From positions 767,501 through 831,500 of the forward strand of contig NC_009615.1 in NCBI RefSeq assembly GCF_000012845.1: DNA of 64,000 nt, given 5' to 3'. This document shows, piece by piece, positions 47,770 through 55,835 of this stretch (position 1 is the stretch's first letter; every line of letters starts with the position of its first letter). Under the pieces are notes generated by a model. That model searched no databases. It saw nothing but the letters and a program-made list of their open reading frames with translations, and was not told the DNA's origin. The translations under genes and the position numbers were made by a program. This DNA is from Parabacteroides distasonis ATCC 8503. Lineage in GTDB: Bacteria > Bacteroidota > Bacteroidia > Bacteroidales > Tannerellaceae.

Positions 47770-47886
47770 TGCCATCTAGGTGGCACAGCTTTGCCATCGG
47801 CGTGGCACGGGCTTGCCATCACTATGGCACGGGTATGCCATCAGCGTGGCACAGCTGTGCCAAGGCGATGGTAGATGTTGGCACAG
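47770..47886. repeat. Tandem array of 22-bp palindromic units (TGCCATC..TGGCA type)
   Basis: Four exact-length 22-bp units start at 47770, 47792, 47814 and 47836, each reading TGCCATCnnnRTGGCAC plus a 5-nt spacer. A fifth, longer unit runs from TGCCAA (47858) to TTGGCA (47883). Each unit is an inverted repeat (TGCCA with TGGCA), and the spacers CAGCT(T/G) and CGGG(C/T) vary. The array lies between the 3' end of the flavodoxin gene and the MarR promoter. The rest of 47671-47994 holds the promoter, operator and an inverted repeat at 47920-47951. Confidence 0.8.
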
Positions 47887-47919
47887 TATGTGTATGAAAG
47901 ACAGGTGTATAGAATGAAG

Positions 47920-47951
47920 GCGTAACAAACCCGTGGAGTGATTCGTTACGC
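47920..47951. terminator. Possible terminator-like hairpin downstream of the flavodoxin gene
   Basis: GCGTAAC (47920-47926) pairs with GTTACGC (47945-47951) around an 18-nt loop. There is no good U-run on the minus strand, so its role as the flavodoxin terminator is uncertain. Confidence 0.4.
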
Positions 47952-47994
47952 TTTCTGTTTAGTTCTCGTTTACGAGTTTAAGATGCATTCTTCT

Positions 47995-48498
47995 TTATCC
48001 AAACGCCTCCTTCAATTGCTTCACCCATCGCTCGATTCGTTTGTCGGTTTGATCCGGTTGGTTTTCCAAATCGAGGACTAAGCCTAGTAGTTTGCCATTT
48101 TTCAAGGCTTTGGAGGCATTAAAGAAATAATCATCCGAAGAGGTCTCGCCTACTAAAGTCGCTCCACAGGAGGTGAAAGCGTCCGCCAATATGCCGACTC
48201 CATCGGCGAAATTATCCGGATAATTCGTTTGATCTCCAAGACCGAAAATAGCGACCTTCTTATTTTTAAGGTCTAAAGTGACCAGTTCCGGGATGATCTC
48301 GTCCCAATAGGTGGGAAGCTCGCCATCGAACCAAGTAGAGGTTCCTGCGATTATATGGTCGTAAGCCTCGAAATCTCTTTTCCATGCGCTTTCAATAGGG
48401 ATGATATCGATCTGATCCTCCCCGAAAGCTTTTCTTATTTTATTGGCGACAAAGGTTGTTTTCTCTGTGCCCGTTCCGTAAAATAATCCTGTTTTCAT
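47995..48498 (-). CDS. fldA: Flavodoxin
   Basis: The 167-residue protein has the FMN phosphate loop YGTGTEKTTFVA, the isoalloxazine-contacting segments GTSTWFDGELPTYWDE and FGLGDQTNYPDNFADG, and the long-chain insertion typical of the E. coli type. It carries low-potential electrons. It follows the 2-oxoacid dehydrogenase E1 gene by 33 nt on the same strand and may share the transcript, although the E1-E3 complex itself does not need flavodoxin. Confidence 0.95.
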   Translation of the reverse strand: MKTGLFYGTGTEKTTFVANKIRKAFGEDQIDIIPIESAWKRDFEAYDHIIAGTSTWFDGELPTYWDEIIPELVTLDLKNKKVAIFGLGDQTNYPDNFADGVGILADAFTSCGATLVGETSSDDYFFNASKALKNGKLLGLVLDLENQPDQTDKRIERWVKQLKEAFG

Positions 48499-48531
48499 TG
48501 TGATGCTTTTAAAGATTTAACGAATGTGGAT

Positions 48532-50565
48532 CTAATAAAGCAGCAGTTCTTTTGCCGCATGATAGATGGTCTCCTCGTTGGGGAGGATGGCCCGTTCCAA
48601 GACCGGATGGAAACCAACCGGAGTGAATAGGGAACCTACCCGTTGGATCGGAGCATCCAAGTACTGGAATAGTTCCGAGCCGATGATGCCGGCAATTTCC
48701 GCTCCGAAGCCAGAGAAGACCTTGTCCTCATGTACGATCAATACTTTACTGGTTTTCTTCACCGAGTTGAAGATCGCCTCTTTATCCAATGGTATCAAGG
48801 TACGAAGATCGATAACCTCCAGTTCCCAGCCTTTCTCCTTGTAAAGAAGCTCGGCTACGTTGAGGCAAAGATGGGTCGTATTGCCATAAGTGATGATTGT
48901 CAGATCTTTTCCCGGACGGCGGATACGGGCTTTCCCAAACGGAACCTCGAAATCCTCGGGGACAAAGGTGGAGGCTTCTACCGCGTTGTAGAGCGCTTTC
49001 GGTTCCAGATAGAGCGTAAAGCCTTTAGAACGCATACTCGTCCGCAACAGTCCGGCGGCATCATCCGCGAAAGAGGGATAAACAATCCGGGCACCGGGTA
49101 ATGAGGTCAATGCGCCCTCAATGGTCTGGGAATGATAAAGCCCTCCTCCGATATAGCCTCCGGAGGCTAGGCGCAAAGTGATGTTTGGGGTAAATTGCCC
49201 GTTGCTGCGCCAATACTCATGCGTACATTCCACGTATTGCTCGACGGCCGGCCAGAAGTAATCGGCGAATTCCGCGCCCTCGATCACTACATGGATCTTC
49301 GGGTCAAAGCGGCACATACCGTTCGCTGTCCCTACGATATAATCCTCGGCGATAGGGGCGTTGAAGACTCGCTCGATACCGAATTCTTGCTGCATGCCTT
49401 TCGTGATGTTGAATACGCCACCCTTTTCTTTATTGGCTACATCCTGTCCCCAGATAAACGTATCCGGGTTGTGCCGGAACTCCGCTTTCAACGTCTTGTT
49501 GATCGCCGTAACTAGCGTTTCTTTCTCTCCTTCCTCGTTTTGAACACCTTCTTTGTATTTTTGAGGTTGATAAGGTTCCGGGAGGACGTAATCCTTGACG
49601 GTAGACGGATCGGGATCGGGGGCGGCCATCGCTTTCCGATTGGCGGCTTTCAGGTCTTTAGCCGCTAGATCCGCGATCTCTTTCAATTCTTCCTCGGTGA
49701 AACGTCCGTAACGAATCAGCATGCGATGGAATTTGTATAAAGGATCGGCGGATTTTACATAGGTAAGCTCGTTCTCATCACGATACAAGGTATGTTTATC
49801 GGAGTTTGAGTGGGAGCCTATCCGTACGCAATTGGCCTGAACGATTACGGGAGTCCGGTTGGCGATCGCGTACTCTTTGGCCTCGGTCATGGCATTCATG
49901 GAATCGAACACGTCTTTTCCATTGCAATGGATAATACGTAAATTCTTGAAGCCAGAGAAGTTATCGGCAACTTTACGATTGGCCGTCTGGTCCTTTTTGG
50001 GGACAGAGATACCATATCCATTGTCTTGGAAGACAAAGATAACCGGCAGTCGCTCATTGCTGGCGCCATTGATTGCCTCATACACATAGCCTTCGGAAGC
50101 GGCCGATTCACCGTGCGAGGTAATCGCTACGCCTTTCTGTCCATAGTAAACCATCGCCCGTGCCACGCCGGCGGCATGGAGATCGTGAGTCGCCGTAGCG
50201 GAAGAAACGTTCTCGATATGCCATTCCATCTTAGAGAAGTGGTTAGACATGTGGCGGCCGCCACTGGTCAGATCGGTCGCCTTGGAGATACCGTTCAGGA
50301 TGATCTCCTCGGCGGTCATTCCCGCCGAGAGAACCGTCAACATATCCCGGTAATAGGGGAAGAGAAAGTCCGTATCCTTATCGAATACTTGTCCCATGGC
50401 GAGTTGTATCCCGTCGTGCCCGGCATACGGGGCATGATAAGACCAGCCGAGAGATTGCAATAAATAGGAGGGAGCCTTCTCATCGATCGCCCTTCCGAGC
50501 GTCATAAGGTAAAACCATTTCCTGAGAGTCTCCTTATCTGTTGTTTTTATATCATACTTTTTCAT
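48532..50565 (-). CDS. Branched-chain 2-oxoacid dehydrogenase E1, alpha-beta fusion
   Basis: The thiamine-diphosphate enzyme decarboxylates a 2-oxoacid and transfers the acyl group to E2. The 677-residue product fuses the alpha subunit (about 1-330, with GGRHMSNHFS, GHGESAASEGY-like TSHGESAASEG and DNGYGIS cofactor segments) to the beta subunit (about 350-677, with EDYIVGTANGMC, RLASGGYIGGGLYHSQ and VHEDKVFSGFGAEIAG). In many bacteria these are two genes. The branched-chain type is inferred from the alpha/beta architecture and E2 form. It follows E2 by 22 nt. Confidence 0.92.
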   Translation of the reverse strand: MKKYDIKTTDKETLRKWFYLMTLGRAIDEKAPSYLLQSLGWSYHAPYAGHDGIQLAMGQVFDKDTDFLFPYYRDMLTVLSAGMTAEEIILNGISKATDLTSGGRHMSNHFSKMEWHIENVSSATATHDLHAAGVARAMVYYGQKGVAITSHGESAASEGYVYEAINGASNERLPVIFVFQDNGYGISVPKKDQTANRKVADNFSGFKNLRIIHCNGKDVFDSMNAMTEAKEYAIANRTPVIVQANCVRIGSHSNSDKHTLYRDENELTYVKSADPLYKFHRMLIRYGRFTEEELKEIADLAAKDLKAANRKAMAAPDPDPSTVKDYVLPEPYQPQKYKEGVQNEEGEKETLVTAINKTLKAEFRHNPDTFIWGQDVANKEKGGVFNITKGMQQEFGIERVFNAPIAEDYIVGTANGMCRFDPKIHVVIEGAEFADYFWPAVEQYVECTHEYWRSNGQFTPNITLRLASGGYIGGGLYHSQTIEGALTSLPGARIVYPSFADDAAGLLRTSMRSKGFTLYLEPKALYNAVEASTFVPEDFEVPFGKARIRRPGKDLTIITYGNTTHLCLNVAELLYKEKGWELEVIDLRTLIPLDKEAIFNSVKKTSKVLIVHEDKVFSGFGAEIAGIIGSELFQYLDAPIQRVGSLFTPVGFHPVLERAILPNEETIYHAAKELLLY

Positions 50566-50587
50566 GTTGTTCTATTATAATAATGTA

Positions 50588-51922
50588 TTAAGCGTTCCAA
50601 TTCTCTAGTTCGTCGGCGATGGAACGTAAAAAGGCTCCCGCCAAAGCTCCGTCCACGATACGATGATCGTAGGAGAGTGAGAGGTACATCTTGTGACGGA
50701 TAGCGATCGTGTCTCCCTCGGGCGTCTCTACTACCGCAGGCTTCTTCTCGATATAACCGACGGCTAGGATCGCTACTTGAGGCTGATTGATGATCGGGGT
50801 GCCGAACAGACTCTTGAAGGTTCCGAAATTCGTAATCGTGAACGTTCCGCCTTGGATGCTATCCGGGGCGAGCTTATTCTCACGGGCTTTAGCCGCCAAG
50901 GTATCTATTTGTGAGGCGAGGCCACTTAGGTTCAGCTTATCGGCATCGTGTATAACCGGGACAATTAAATTTCCGTCGTTTAAGGAAACCGCTATACCTA
51001 TATTAATAGGCTTCTTTAGGATGATATTGTAACCGTCCACGGATGAATTTACTAATGGATAGGCTTTCAACGCTTTGGCGGTCGCTTCGGTAATAGCCGG
51101 CATATAAGTTAGGTTGATGCCTTCTTGCTTGAAGAATTGATCCTTCACTTTTTTACGCCAGTTAACCAGTCGGGTCACGTCTACCTCGATAACCGACGTC
51201 ACATGCGGAGATACTTTTTTCGATAATACCATATGGTCCGCAATGATCTTACGTACACGATCCATTTCTCTCACCTCGTCTCCTTGGGCGAGTGGAGCGG
51301 ATGGAGTGGCCGCTGTCATAGGCATGGAAGGAGCGGTCGGCGGCGCTACCGTAATTGTTGGCGTGCTCGTAGCCGTTTGCTGCATGGAAGAAACAGGAGC
51401 CTGTTTCGGCTTCGGCATTTCCGTACCTTTATTTTTGTGATCGATATACGTTTGAATATCTTTCTTGCTGAGACGTCCTAGGTATCCGGTACCCGGAATA
51501 TGATCCAGTTCATCTTGCGATACACCGGCCGTTTTCGCTAATTGCAATACGACGGGAGAATACCAACGATCTTCCTCTTGGGAATTCTTTGATAATTCCT
51601 CTGAGGCGGGAGCGGTGACTTGTTCTTTCGGTTGAGTAGCCTCCGAGGTTTCCGGCTGAGCTCCGTTATCCTCTCCTTCACCTTCGATCTCAAGGATCGC
51701 TACGACTGTACCGACCGCTACGGTGTCTCCCTCATTAAAAAGAAGTTGTTTTACTTTTCCCTCAACGGGGGATGGAATCTCAGCGCTTACTTTCGCTGTG
51801 CTTACTTCGAAAAGGACATCATCTTCCTCTACGGTATCACCTACCTTTACCGACCATGAGATGATGGTTCCTTCTGTAATACTTTCGCCCAACTTAGGCA
51901 TCTTTATCTCAAATGTAGCCAT
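50588..51922 (-). CDS. 2-oxoacid dehydrogenase E2, dihydrolipoyl acyltransferase
   Basis: The 444-residue core protein has one lipoyl domain with lipoylated K44 in STAKVSAEIP. An acidic and Gln/Ser/Pro linker, an E3-binding domain (about 120-165, YSPVVLQLAKTAGV), a second Pro/Thr/Ala linker and the acyltransferase domain follow, with catalytic H420 and D424 in DHRIVDGA. The lipoyl motif and single lipoyl domain fit branched-chain or pyruvate-type E2. The gene is embedded between lplA and E1 in one operon. Confidence 0.94.
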   Translation of the reverse strand: MATFEIKMPKLGESITEGTIISWSVKVGDTVEEDDVLFEVSTAKVSAEIPSPVEGKVKQLLFNEGDTVAVGTVVAILEIEGEGEDNGAQPETSEATQPKEQVTAPASEELSKNSQEEDRWYSPVVLQLAKTAGVSQDELDHIPGTGYLGRLSKKDIQTYIDHKNKGTEMPKPKQAPVSSMQQTATSTPTITVAPPTAPSMPMTAATPSAPLAQGDEVREMDRVRKIIADHMVLSKKVSPHVTSVIEVDVTRLVNWRKKVKDQFFKQEGINLTYMPAITEATAKALKAYPLVNSSVDGYNIILKKPINIGIAVSLNDGNLIVPVIHDADKLNLSGLASQIDTLAAKARENKLAPDSIQGGTFTITNFGTFKSLFGTPIINQPQVAILAVGYIEKKPAVVETPEGDTIAIRHKMYLSLSYDHRIVDGALAGAFLRSIADELENWNA

Positions 51923-51954
51923 ATTTTGATTTTTTAATTACTGTTATATAGTGG

Positions 51955-51976
51955 GAGACGGGGCGTGCCCCGTCTC
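51955..51976. repeat. Dispersed GAGACG palindrome, copy 1
   Basis: GAGACGGGGC pairs perfectly with GCCCCGTCTC around a GT centre, followed by TAC. It lies in the 103-bp gap between lplA and the E2 gene. Related copies are at 55752 and 58894. Confidence 0.65.
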
Positions 51977-52025
51977 TACAAACGGTATATAATAAGAACA
52001 AAGATCAAGAAGGTAAGTTTCTGTA

Positions 52026-52769
52026 TTATAGTGTATAAGTGTTAAAGTTCCAGCTGGCTGTAGCATATTTCTGCTCTTTAAGCCGATAGATGGCTTCCAA
52101 GTCTGCTTGTGTGAAGGAATAATCCTGTATGCCGGGATTATTGATCGTGAAATAGTAAAGAAGCGCTTTCTTAAAATGCTGGATAGAGATAGAAGCCGGA
52201 AGATGGGCGCTGATATTCGTGACCGGACTCCGTACAGATTTAACGAATGTCGATCGTTTACCTCCTGTTTTCTCTGGTGCTTGACGGGATGTACTTTTCA
52301 AGGAGGTGACAAGCCTATCCAGATCGGTGGAAAACAATAAGGTCGCATGGTGCATATACCGATTCTTATGGATACTCTGTGCGCTACCCGATATTTTAAA
52401 TCCTCCGATAGTTAATCCTTTCCGTTCATCCACCTCGACATGTACTCCCAATGTCTTGAGAAAATTCATGATCTGGATGGTATATTTGTCGGTCTGCATA
52501 ATCTGGCCGGTCTCTATAAATGTAAGATTCAGGTTTCCCGGATCATGGTAAACGGCACCACCACCGGAAAACCTGCGTGCTATCTTGATTTGTTGGTCTT
52601 GTACGAATTTGAGATTTACCTCGGCCCATACATCCTGATGCTTACCGATCACGATTGATGGTTCATTCTGCCAAAGCATGAAAATATTCTCTTTGAAATT
52701 CTTGAGCAGATACTCTTCGGCGGCCAAATTGAAGTATGGATCCGTTTGTGTATTGTGAATGCAAAGCAT
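52026..52769 (-). CDS. lplA: Lipoate-protein ligase A, single-domain form
   Basis: The enzyme activates lipoate with ATP and attaches it to lipoyl domains, here presumably K44 of the E2 encoded downstream. The 247-residue product has the biotin/lipoate ligase fold with ARRFSGGGAVYHDPGNLN and the catalytic lysine in GGFKISGSAQ. It is shorter than the 338-residue E. coli LplA and lacks the C-terminal accessory domain, which may be encoded elsewhere or not needed. It sits between the E3 and E2 genes. Confidence 0.92.
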   Translation of the reverse strand: MLCIHNTQTDPYFNLAAEEYLLKNFKENIFMLWQNEPSIVIGKHQDVWAEVNLKFVQDQQIKIARRFSGGGAVYHDPGNLNLTFIETGQIMQTDKYTIQIMNFLKTLGVHVEVDERKGLTIGGFKISGSAQSIHKNRYMHHATLLFSTDLDRLVTSLKSTSRQAPEKTGGKRSTFVKSVRSPVTNISAHLPASISIQHFKKALLYYFTINNPGIQDYSFTQADLEAIYRLKEQKYATASWNFNTYTL

Positions 52770-52797
52770 CAGGAAACTGTTTTAGTTAGGCGTTTTA

Positions 52798-54147
52798 TTA
52801 GATATATAAACTTTCGTGGAGGATCTCACTGACTGTCGGATGCGGGAAAATATTTTTCTTAAATTCATCGACTGTATAACCATTCTCGACAGCGATTCCG
52901 GCGGTGACGATAATCTCGGATGCCGGATTCCCTAGTAGATGGCAACCGATGATACGATCCTCGTCGTCCGTGATCAGTTTACATAAACCATTACCATTCT
53001 CGTTCTCTGCGACGAAACGTCCGGAATAGGTCATCGGGATCTTTTGAACACGAAAACTTTCCCCATTCGCTATCAATTCCTCTTCTGTCTTACCCACGCT
53101 CGCCAATTCCGGATTCGTATAAACTACCGCCGGAATGGCTTTATAGCTCATCTCGTCCGGTATGCCTAGGATATGGTGTATGGCAACTTCCGCTTCCCGG
53201 TAAGCCGTATGTGCCAGCAGGGAAAAACCGGTAATATCTCCAGCCGCATATACATGTGGATGGGAAGTCAGCATATGTTCGTTTACCTTTACACCGGCCC
53301 CTTGTATTTCGATCGCTAGATTTTCGAGTCCCAGACTCTTTGTAATCGGACGGCGGCCCACGCTCACCAATATTTTATCGGCTTCAATCGTGTCTGCCTT
53401 GCCATTTTTCTCAACAAAGACTTTCTCTGCCGATACCTCTGTAACTTTGGTATTCAAGAAAAACTCTACGCCTTTTTTCTTATACTCGGATCGAAGCATC
53501 GCTGAGGTTTCTTTATCCATATTCCCTAATATCTCGGGTAGCATCTCGATTACCTTCACCTTTACGCCCATACTGTTAAAGAATGAGGCGAACTCCATTC
53601 CGATCACGCCACCACCGATAATCGCTAACGATTTTGGCAAATCGTTGAGATCAAGGGCTTCCCGGGAAGTCCAATACTTGACCTCTGATAACCCTTTGAT
53701 AGGAGGGATCACGGTTTCAGAGCCTGTGCATACTAACACATTCTTCACTAAATACTCTTTTCCATCGCAGTGAATCCGTATATTTCCAAACTCCTCTCCG
53801 GTGATTCGTGCCTCTCCTTCTACGATGGTGACGCCGTTACCCGTAAGCCGGGCTTTTACCCCGAGCGTAAGTTTACGGACGGTCTTGTTCTTCCGGTCGA
53901 TAATCTTTGCCAAGTCGAAACTTGGGTCTTTCATCGCCACTATACCATATTTGGAGGCACTTTTGATACTGTCTAGTATCTTGGCGGAGTATAAAAGAGT
54001 TTTTGTCGGGATACATCCCTCGTTTAGGCAGACGCCACCGATAGCGTTCTTCTCGAAAAGGATCGTTTTTAATCCATTCTCCGAAGCCCTTTCGGCGGCG
54101 GTGTAACCCGCAGGTCCACCGCCTATGATTGCTATGTCATATTCCAT
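52798..54147 (-). CDS. lpdA: Dihydrolipoyl dehydrogenase E3
   Basis: E3 reoxidises dihydrolipoyl groups of E2 and reduces NAD+. The FAD motif IAIIGGGPAGYTAAERA, redox cysteines C40 and C45 in GGVCLNEGCIPTK, the NAD motif LAIIGGGVIGMEFASFF, and the C-terminal FPHPTVSE are intact. The frame opens at 54279, but the ATG at 54147 gives the exact family start (MEYDIAIIGGG, 449 residues), and upstream codons overlap the nitroreductase gene. An alternative ATG is 6 nt upstream. Confidence 0.95.
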   Translation of the reverse strand: MEYDIAIIGGGPAGYTAAERASENGLKTILFEKNAIGGVCLNEGCIPTKTLLYSAKILDSIKSASKYGIVAMKDPSFDLAKIIDRKNKTVRKLTLGVKARLTGNGVTIVEGEARITGEEFGNIRIHCDGKEYLVKNVLVCTGSETVIPPIKGLSEVKYWTSREALDLNDLPKSLAIIGGGVIGMEFASFFNSMGVKVKVIEMLPEILGNMDKETSAMLRSEYKKKGVEFFLNTKVTEVSAEKVFVEKNGKADTIEADKILVSVGRRPITKSLGLENLAIEIQGAGVKVNEHMLTSHPHVYAAGDITGFSLLAHTAYREAEVAIHHILGIPDEMSYKAIPAVVYTNPELASVGKTEEELIANGESFRVQKIPMTYSGRFVAENENGNGLCKLITDDEDRIIGCHLLGNPASEIIVTAGIAVENGYTVDEFKKNIFPHPTVSEILHESLYI

Positions 54148-54161
54148 ATACATTATTATAA

Positions 54162-54764
54162 TTATTTGAATACTAAAATTCGTTCCTCTAATGGGGCGAA
54201 TTGTTTTTCTCCCGGTTCCTGGGTAGAGGTTCCGAACGGCATCTCGGCGATCAGTTTCCAGTTCGGATTGATATGCCATTGTTTAGCGACCGCCTCGTCG
54301 ATCAACGGGTTGTAATGTTGCAAAGAAGCGCCGAAGCCGGCGTCTTCCAGCATAGTCCATACCGCGAATTGATGCATAGCCGATGTCTGTTGGGACCATA
54401 CCGGGAAATTCTCTTTGTAAGAAGGAAATTGCTTCTGTAAGCCTTCTACTACCGCTGTATCCTCGAAAAAGAGGACCGTGCCATAGCCAGCCTCGAAAGA
54501 ATTATCTATCTTTACCTCGGTAGCCTTATAGGCTTCGGCGGGGACGATTTTACGAAGCGTGTCTTTTACGATTTCCCAAAGCTTCTTGTGGCTTTCACCC
54601 AGTAGCAGTACGATTCTCGTAGACTGCGAATTGAATGCGGAGGGAACGTGAGTGACCGCTGTCTTAATAATCTCATGAATCTCGTTGTCGGAAATGGGAG
54701 AGTTGTTACCTATTCCATAATGTGTCCGGCGATGCTGGATCGCTTCTTTAAAACTTCTTGCCAT
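54162..54764 (-). CDS. Nitroreductase-family FMN oxidoreductase
   Basis: The product is 200 residues from the ATG at 54764 (MARSFKEAIQHRRTHYGIG). It has the nitroreductase N-terminal helix with the RRTHYG phosphate-contact region, HVPSAFNSQSTRIVLLLG, and the later SAMHQFAVWTMLEDAGFGASLQHYN helix. It resembles the HBN/Frm2-like branch often annotated as nitroreductase-like. It is the first gene of the E3-lplA-E2-E1-fldA run, 14 nt before lpdA. The physiological substrate is unknown. Confidence 0.88.
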   Translation of the reverse strand: MARSFKEAIQHRRTHYGIGNNSPISDNEIHEIIKTAVTHVPSAFNSQSTRIVLLLGESHKKLWEIVKDTLRKIVPAEAYKATEVKIDNSFEAGYGTVLFFEDTAVVEGLQKQFPSYKENFPVWSQQTSAMHQFAVWTMLEDAGFGASLQHYNPLIDEAVAKQWHINPNWKLIAEMPFGTSTQEPGEKQFAPLEERILVFK

Positions 54765-54844
54765 AATGAATATCATGTTATGTTGTTATATACCTATAAC
54801 TAATTTAAGACATGATTTGTTGAGGAAAAAATATTTGAGAATTC

Positions 54845-54876
54845 TTGCGGATAAATCAAAATAATTCTTACCTTTG
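54845..54876 (+). promoter_or_regulatory. Promoter of rpmB-rpmG-DUF4295
   Basis: TTG at 54845-54847 and TACCTTTG at 54869-54876 are 21 bp apart. The start would be near 54882, leaving a leader of about 117 nt before rpmB, long for a ribosomal-protein gene and possibly regulatory. Confidence 0.7.
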
Positions 54877-54998
54877 CACCCTGTAAAGATAAGACTCTAT
54901 TAGAATCTTCGTTTTTGTTCATGATGCTAGTTCAGAAAGGGAAGACACATAGCAGGAGTTGACTTAAATTTCGTATAATTTAAAAGAACAGATTAGAA

Positions 54999-55238
54999 AT
55001 GTCTAAAATTTGTCAAATTACTGGAAAGAGAGCAATGGTTGGAAACAACGTTTCTCACTCAAAGAGAAGAACGAAGCGTAAGTTCAATGTCAACCTGTTT
55101 ACGAAGAAGTTCTACTGGGTAGAGCAGGATTGCTGGGTTAGCTTGAATATATCTGCGGCTGGCTTACGTACAATCAATAAGTTAGGTTTGGATGCGGCTA
55201 TCAAGATGGCGGCTGAAAAAGGTTATTTGAACGCATAA
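54999..55238 (+). CDS. rpmB: 50S ribosomal protein L28
   Basis: The 79-residue basic protein has [21 protein letters not shown] and [11 protein letters not shown], typical of bL28. It is the first gene of the three-gene ribosomal operon. Confidence 0.97.
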
Positions 55239-55257
55239 TTTGTGGAGGATATAGAAA

Positions 55258-55446
55258 ATGGCAAAAAAAGCAAAAGGAAATAGAGTACAGGTAATCCTTG
55301 AGTGTACAGAGCACAAGGAAAGTGGAATGCCGGGTATGTCTCGCTATATCACTACGAAGAATAGAAAGAATACTACTCAGAGATTGGAATTGATGAAATA
55401 CAATCCGGTTTTGAAGAAGATGACGTTACACAAAGAAATTAAGTAA
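55258..55446 (+). CDS. rpmG: 50S ribosomal protein L33
   Basis: The 62-residue basic protein matches bL33 ([35 protein letters not shown]). Only one cysteine is present, so it is the zinc-free form. Downstream partner: DUF4295 gene after 16 nt. Confidence 0.96.
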   Translation: MAKKAKGNRVQVILECTEHKESGMPGMSRYITTKNRKNTTQRLELMKYNPVLKKMTLHKEIK

Positions 55447-55462
55447 TAGGAGATTTTAAACG

Positions 55463-55615
55463 ATGGCAAAAAAAGCAGTTGCAACATTTAAGAAAGGTGA
55501 CGGTCGTACTTATTCCAAAGTGATTAAAATGGTTAAGTCTCCGAAAACAGGTGCATACATCTTCCAAGAAGAAATGATCCCTAACGAAGCGGTAAAAGAT
55601 TATTTCGCTAAATAA
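55463..55615 (+). CDS. DUF4295 small basic protein, probable ribosomal protein bL38
   Basis: The 50-residue protein begins MAKKAVATFKKGDGRTYSKV and ends KDYFAK. It is too short for many gene callers. It is conserved after rpmG in Bacteroidota. I recall that structural work on the Flavobacterium ribosome assigned a Bacteroidota-specific large-subunit protein, bL38, to this family. Operon position and basic charge support a ribosomal role. The terminator follows at 55646. Confidence 0.85.
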   Translation: MAKKAVATFKKGDGRTYSKVIKMVKSPKTGAYIFQEEMIPNEAVKDYFAK

Positions 55616-55645
55616 TTAAGTAGCGAATAATAAAGAATATAAGAG

Positions 55646-55681
55646 GCTTCTCTCCGATAAAGCGGAGGGAAGCTTTTTTTG
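55646..55681 (+). terminator. Terminator of the rpmB operon
   Basis: GCTTCTCTCCG (55646-55656) pairs with CGGAGGGAAGC (55663-55673), with one U-G pair, and an eight-T run follows. Confidence 0.92.
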
Positions 55682-55705
55682 TACCCTAAACTTTTGAAAG
55701 TATAG

Positions 55706-55737
55706 TTGGTTACAAATAAAATATTTTCTTAATTTTG
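55706..55737 (+). promoter_or_regulatory. Promoter of dnaN
   Basis: TTGG at 55706-55709 and TAATTTTG at 55730-55737 are 20 bp apart. The start would be near 55743, just before the imperfect GAGACG palindrome in the leader. Confidence 0.6.
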
Positions 55738-55751
55738 TTGGGTTAATTTGT

Positions 55752-55775
55752 AGAGATGAGGCATGCCGCGTCTCT
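55752..55775. repeat. Dispersed GAGACG palindrome, copy 2 (imperfect)
   Basis: AGAGATGAGGC pairs with GCCGCGTCTCT around AT, with one G-T pair and one mismatch. It would lie in the dnaN mRNA leader as a hairpin. Confidence 0.5.
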
Positions 55776-55835
55776 TCCTATCCAAATGGTAGTTTGTGTG
55801 AAATAATAATATAACAAGATAAAATAATTAAAGCT

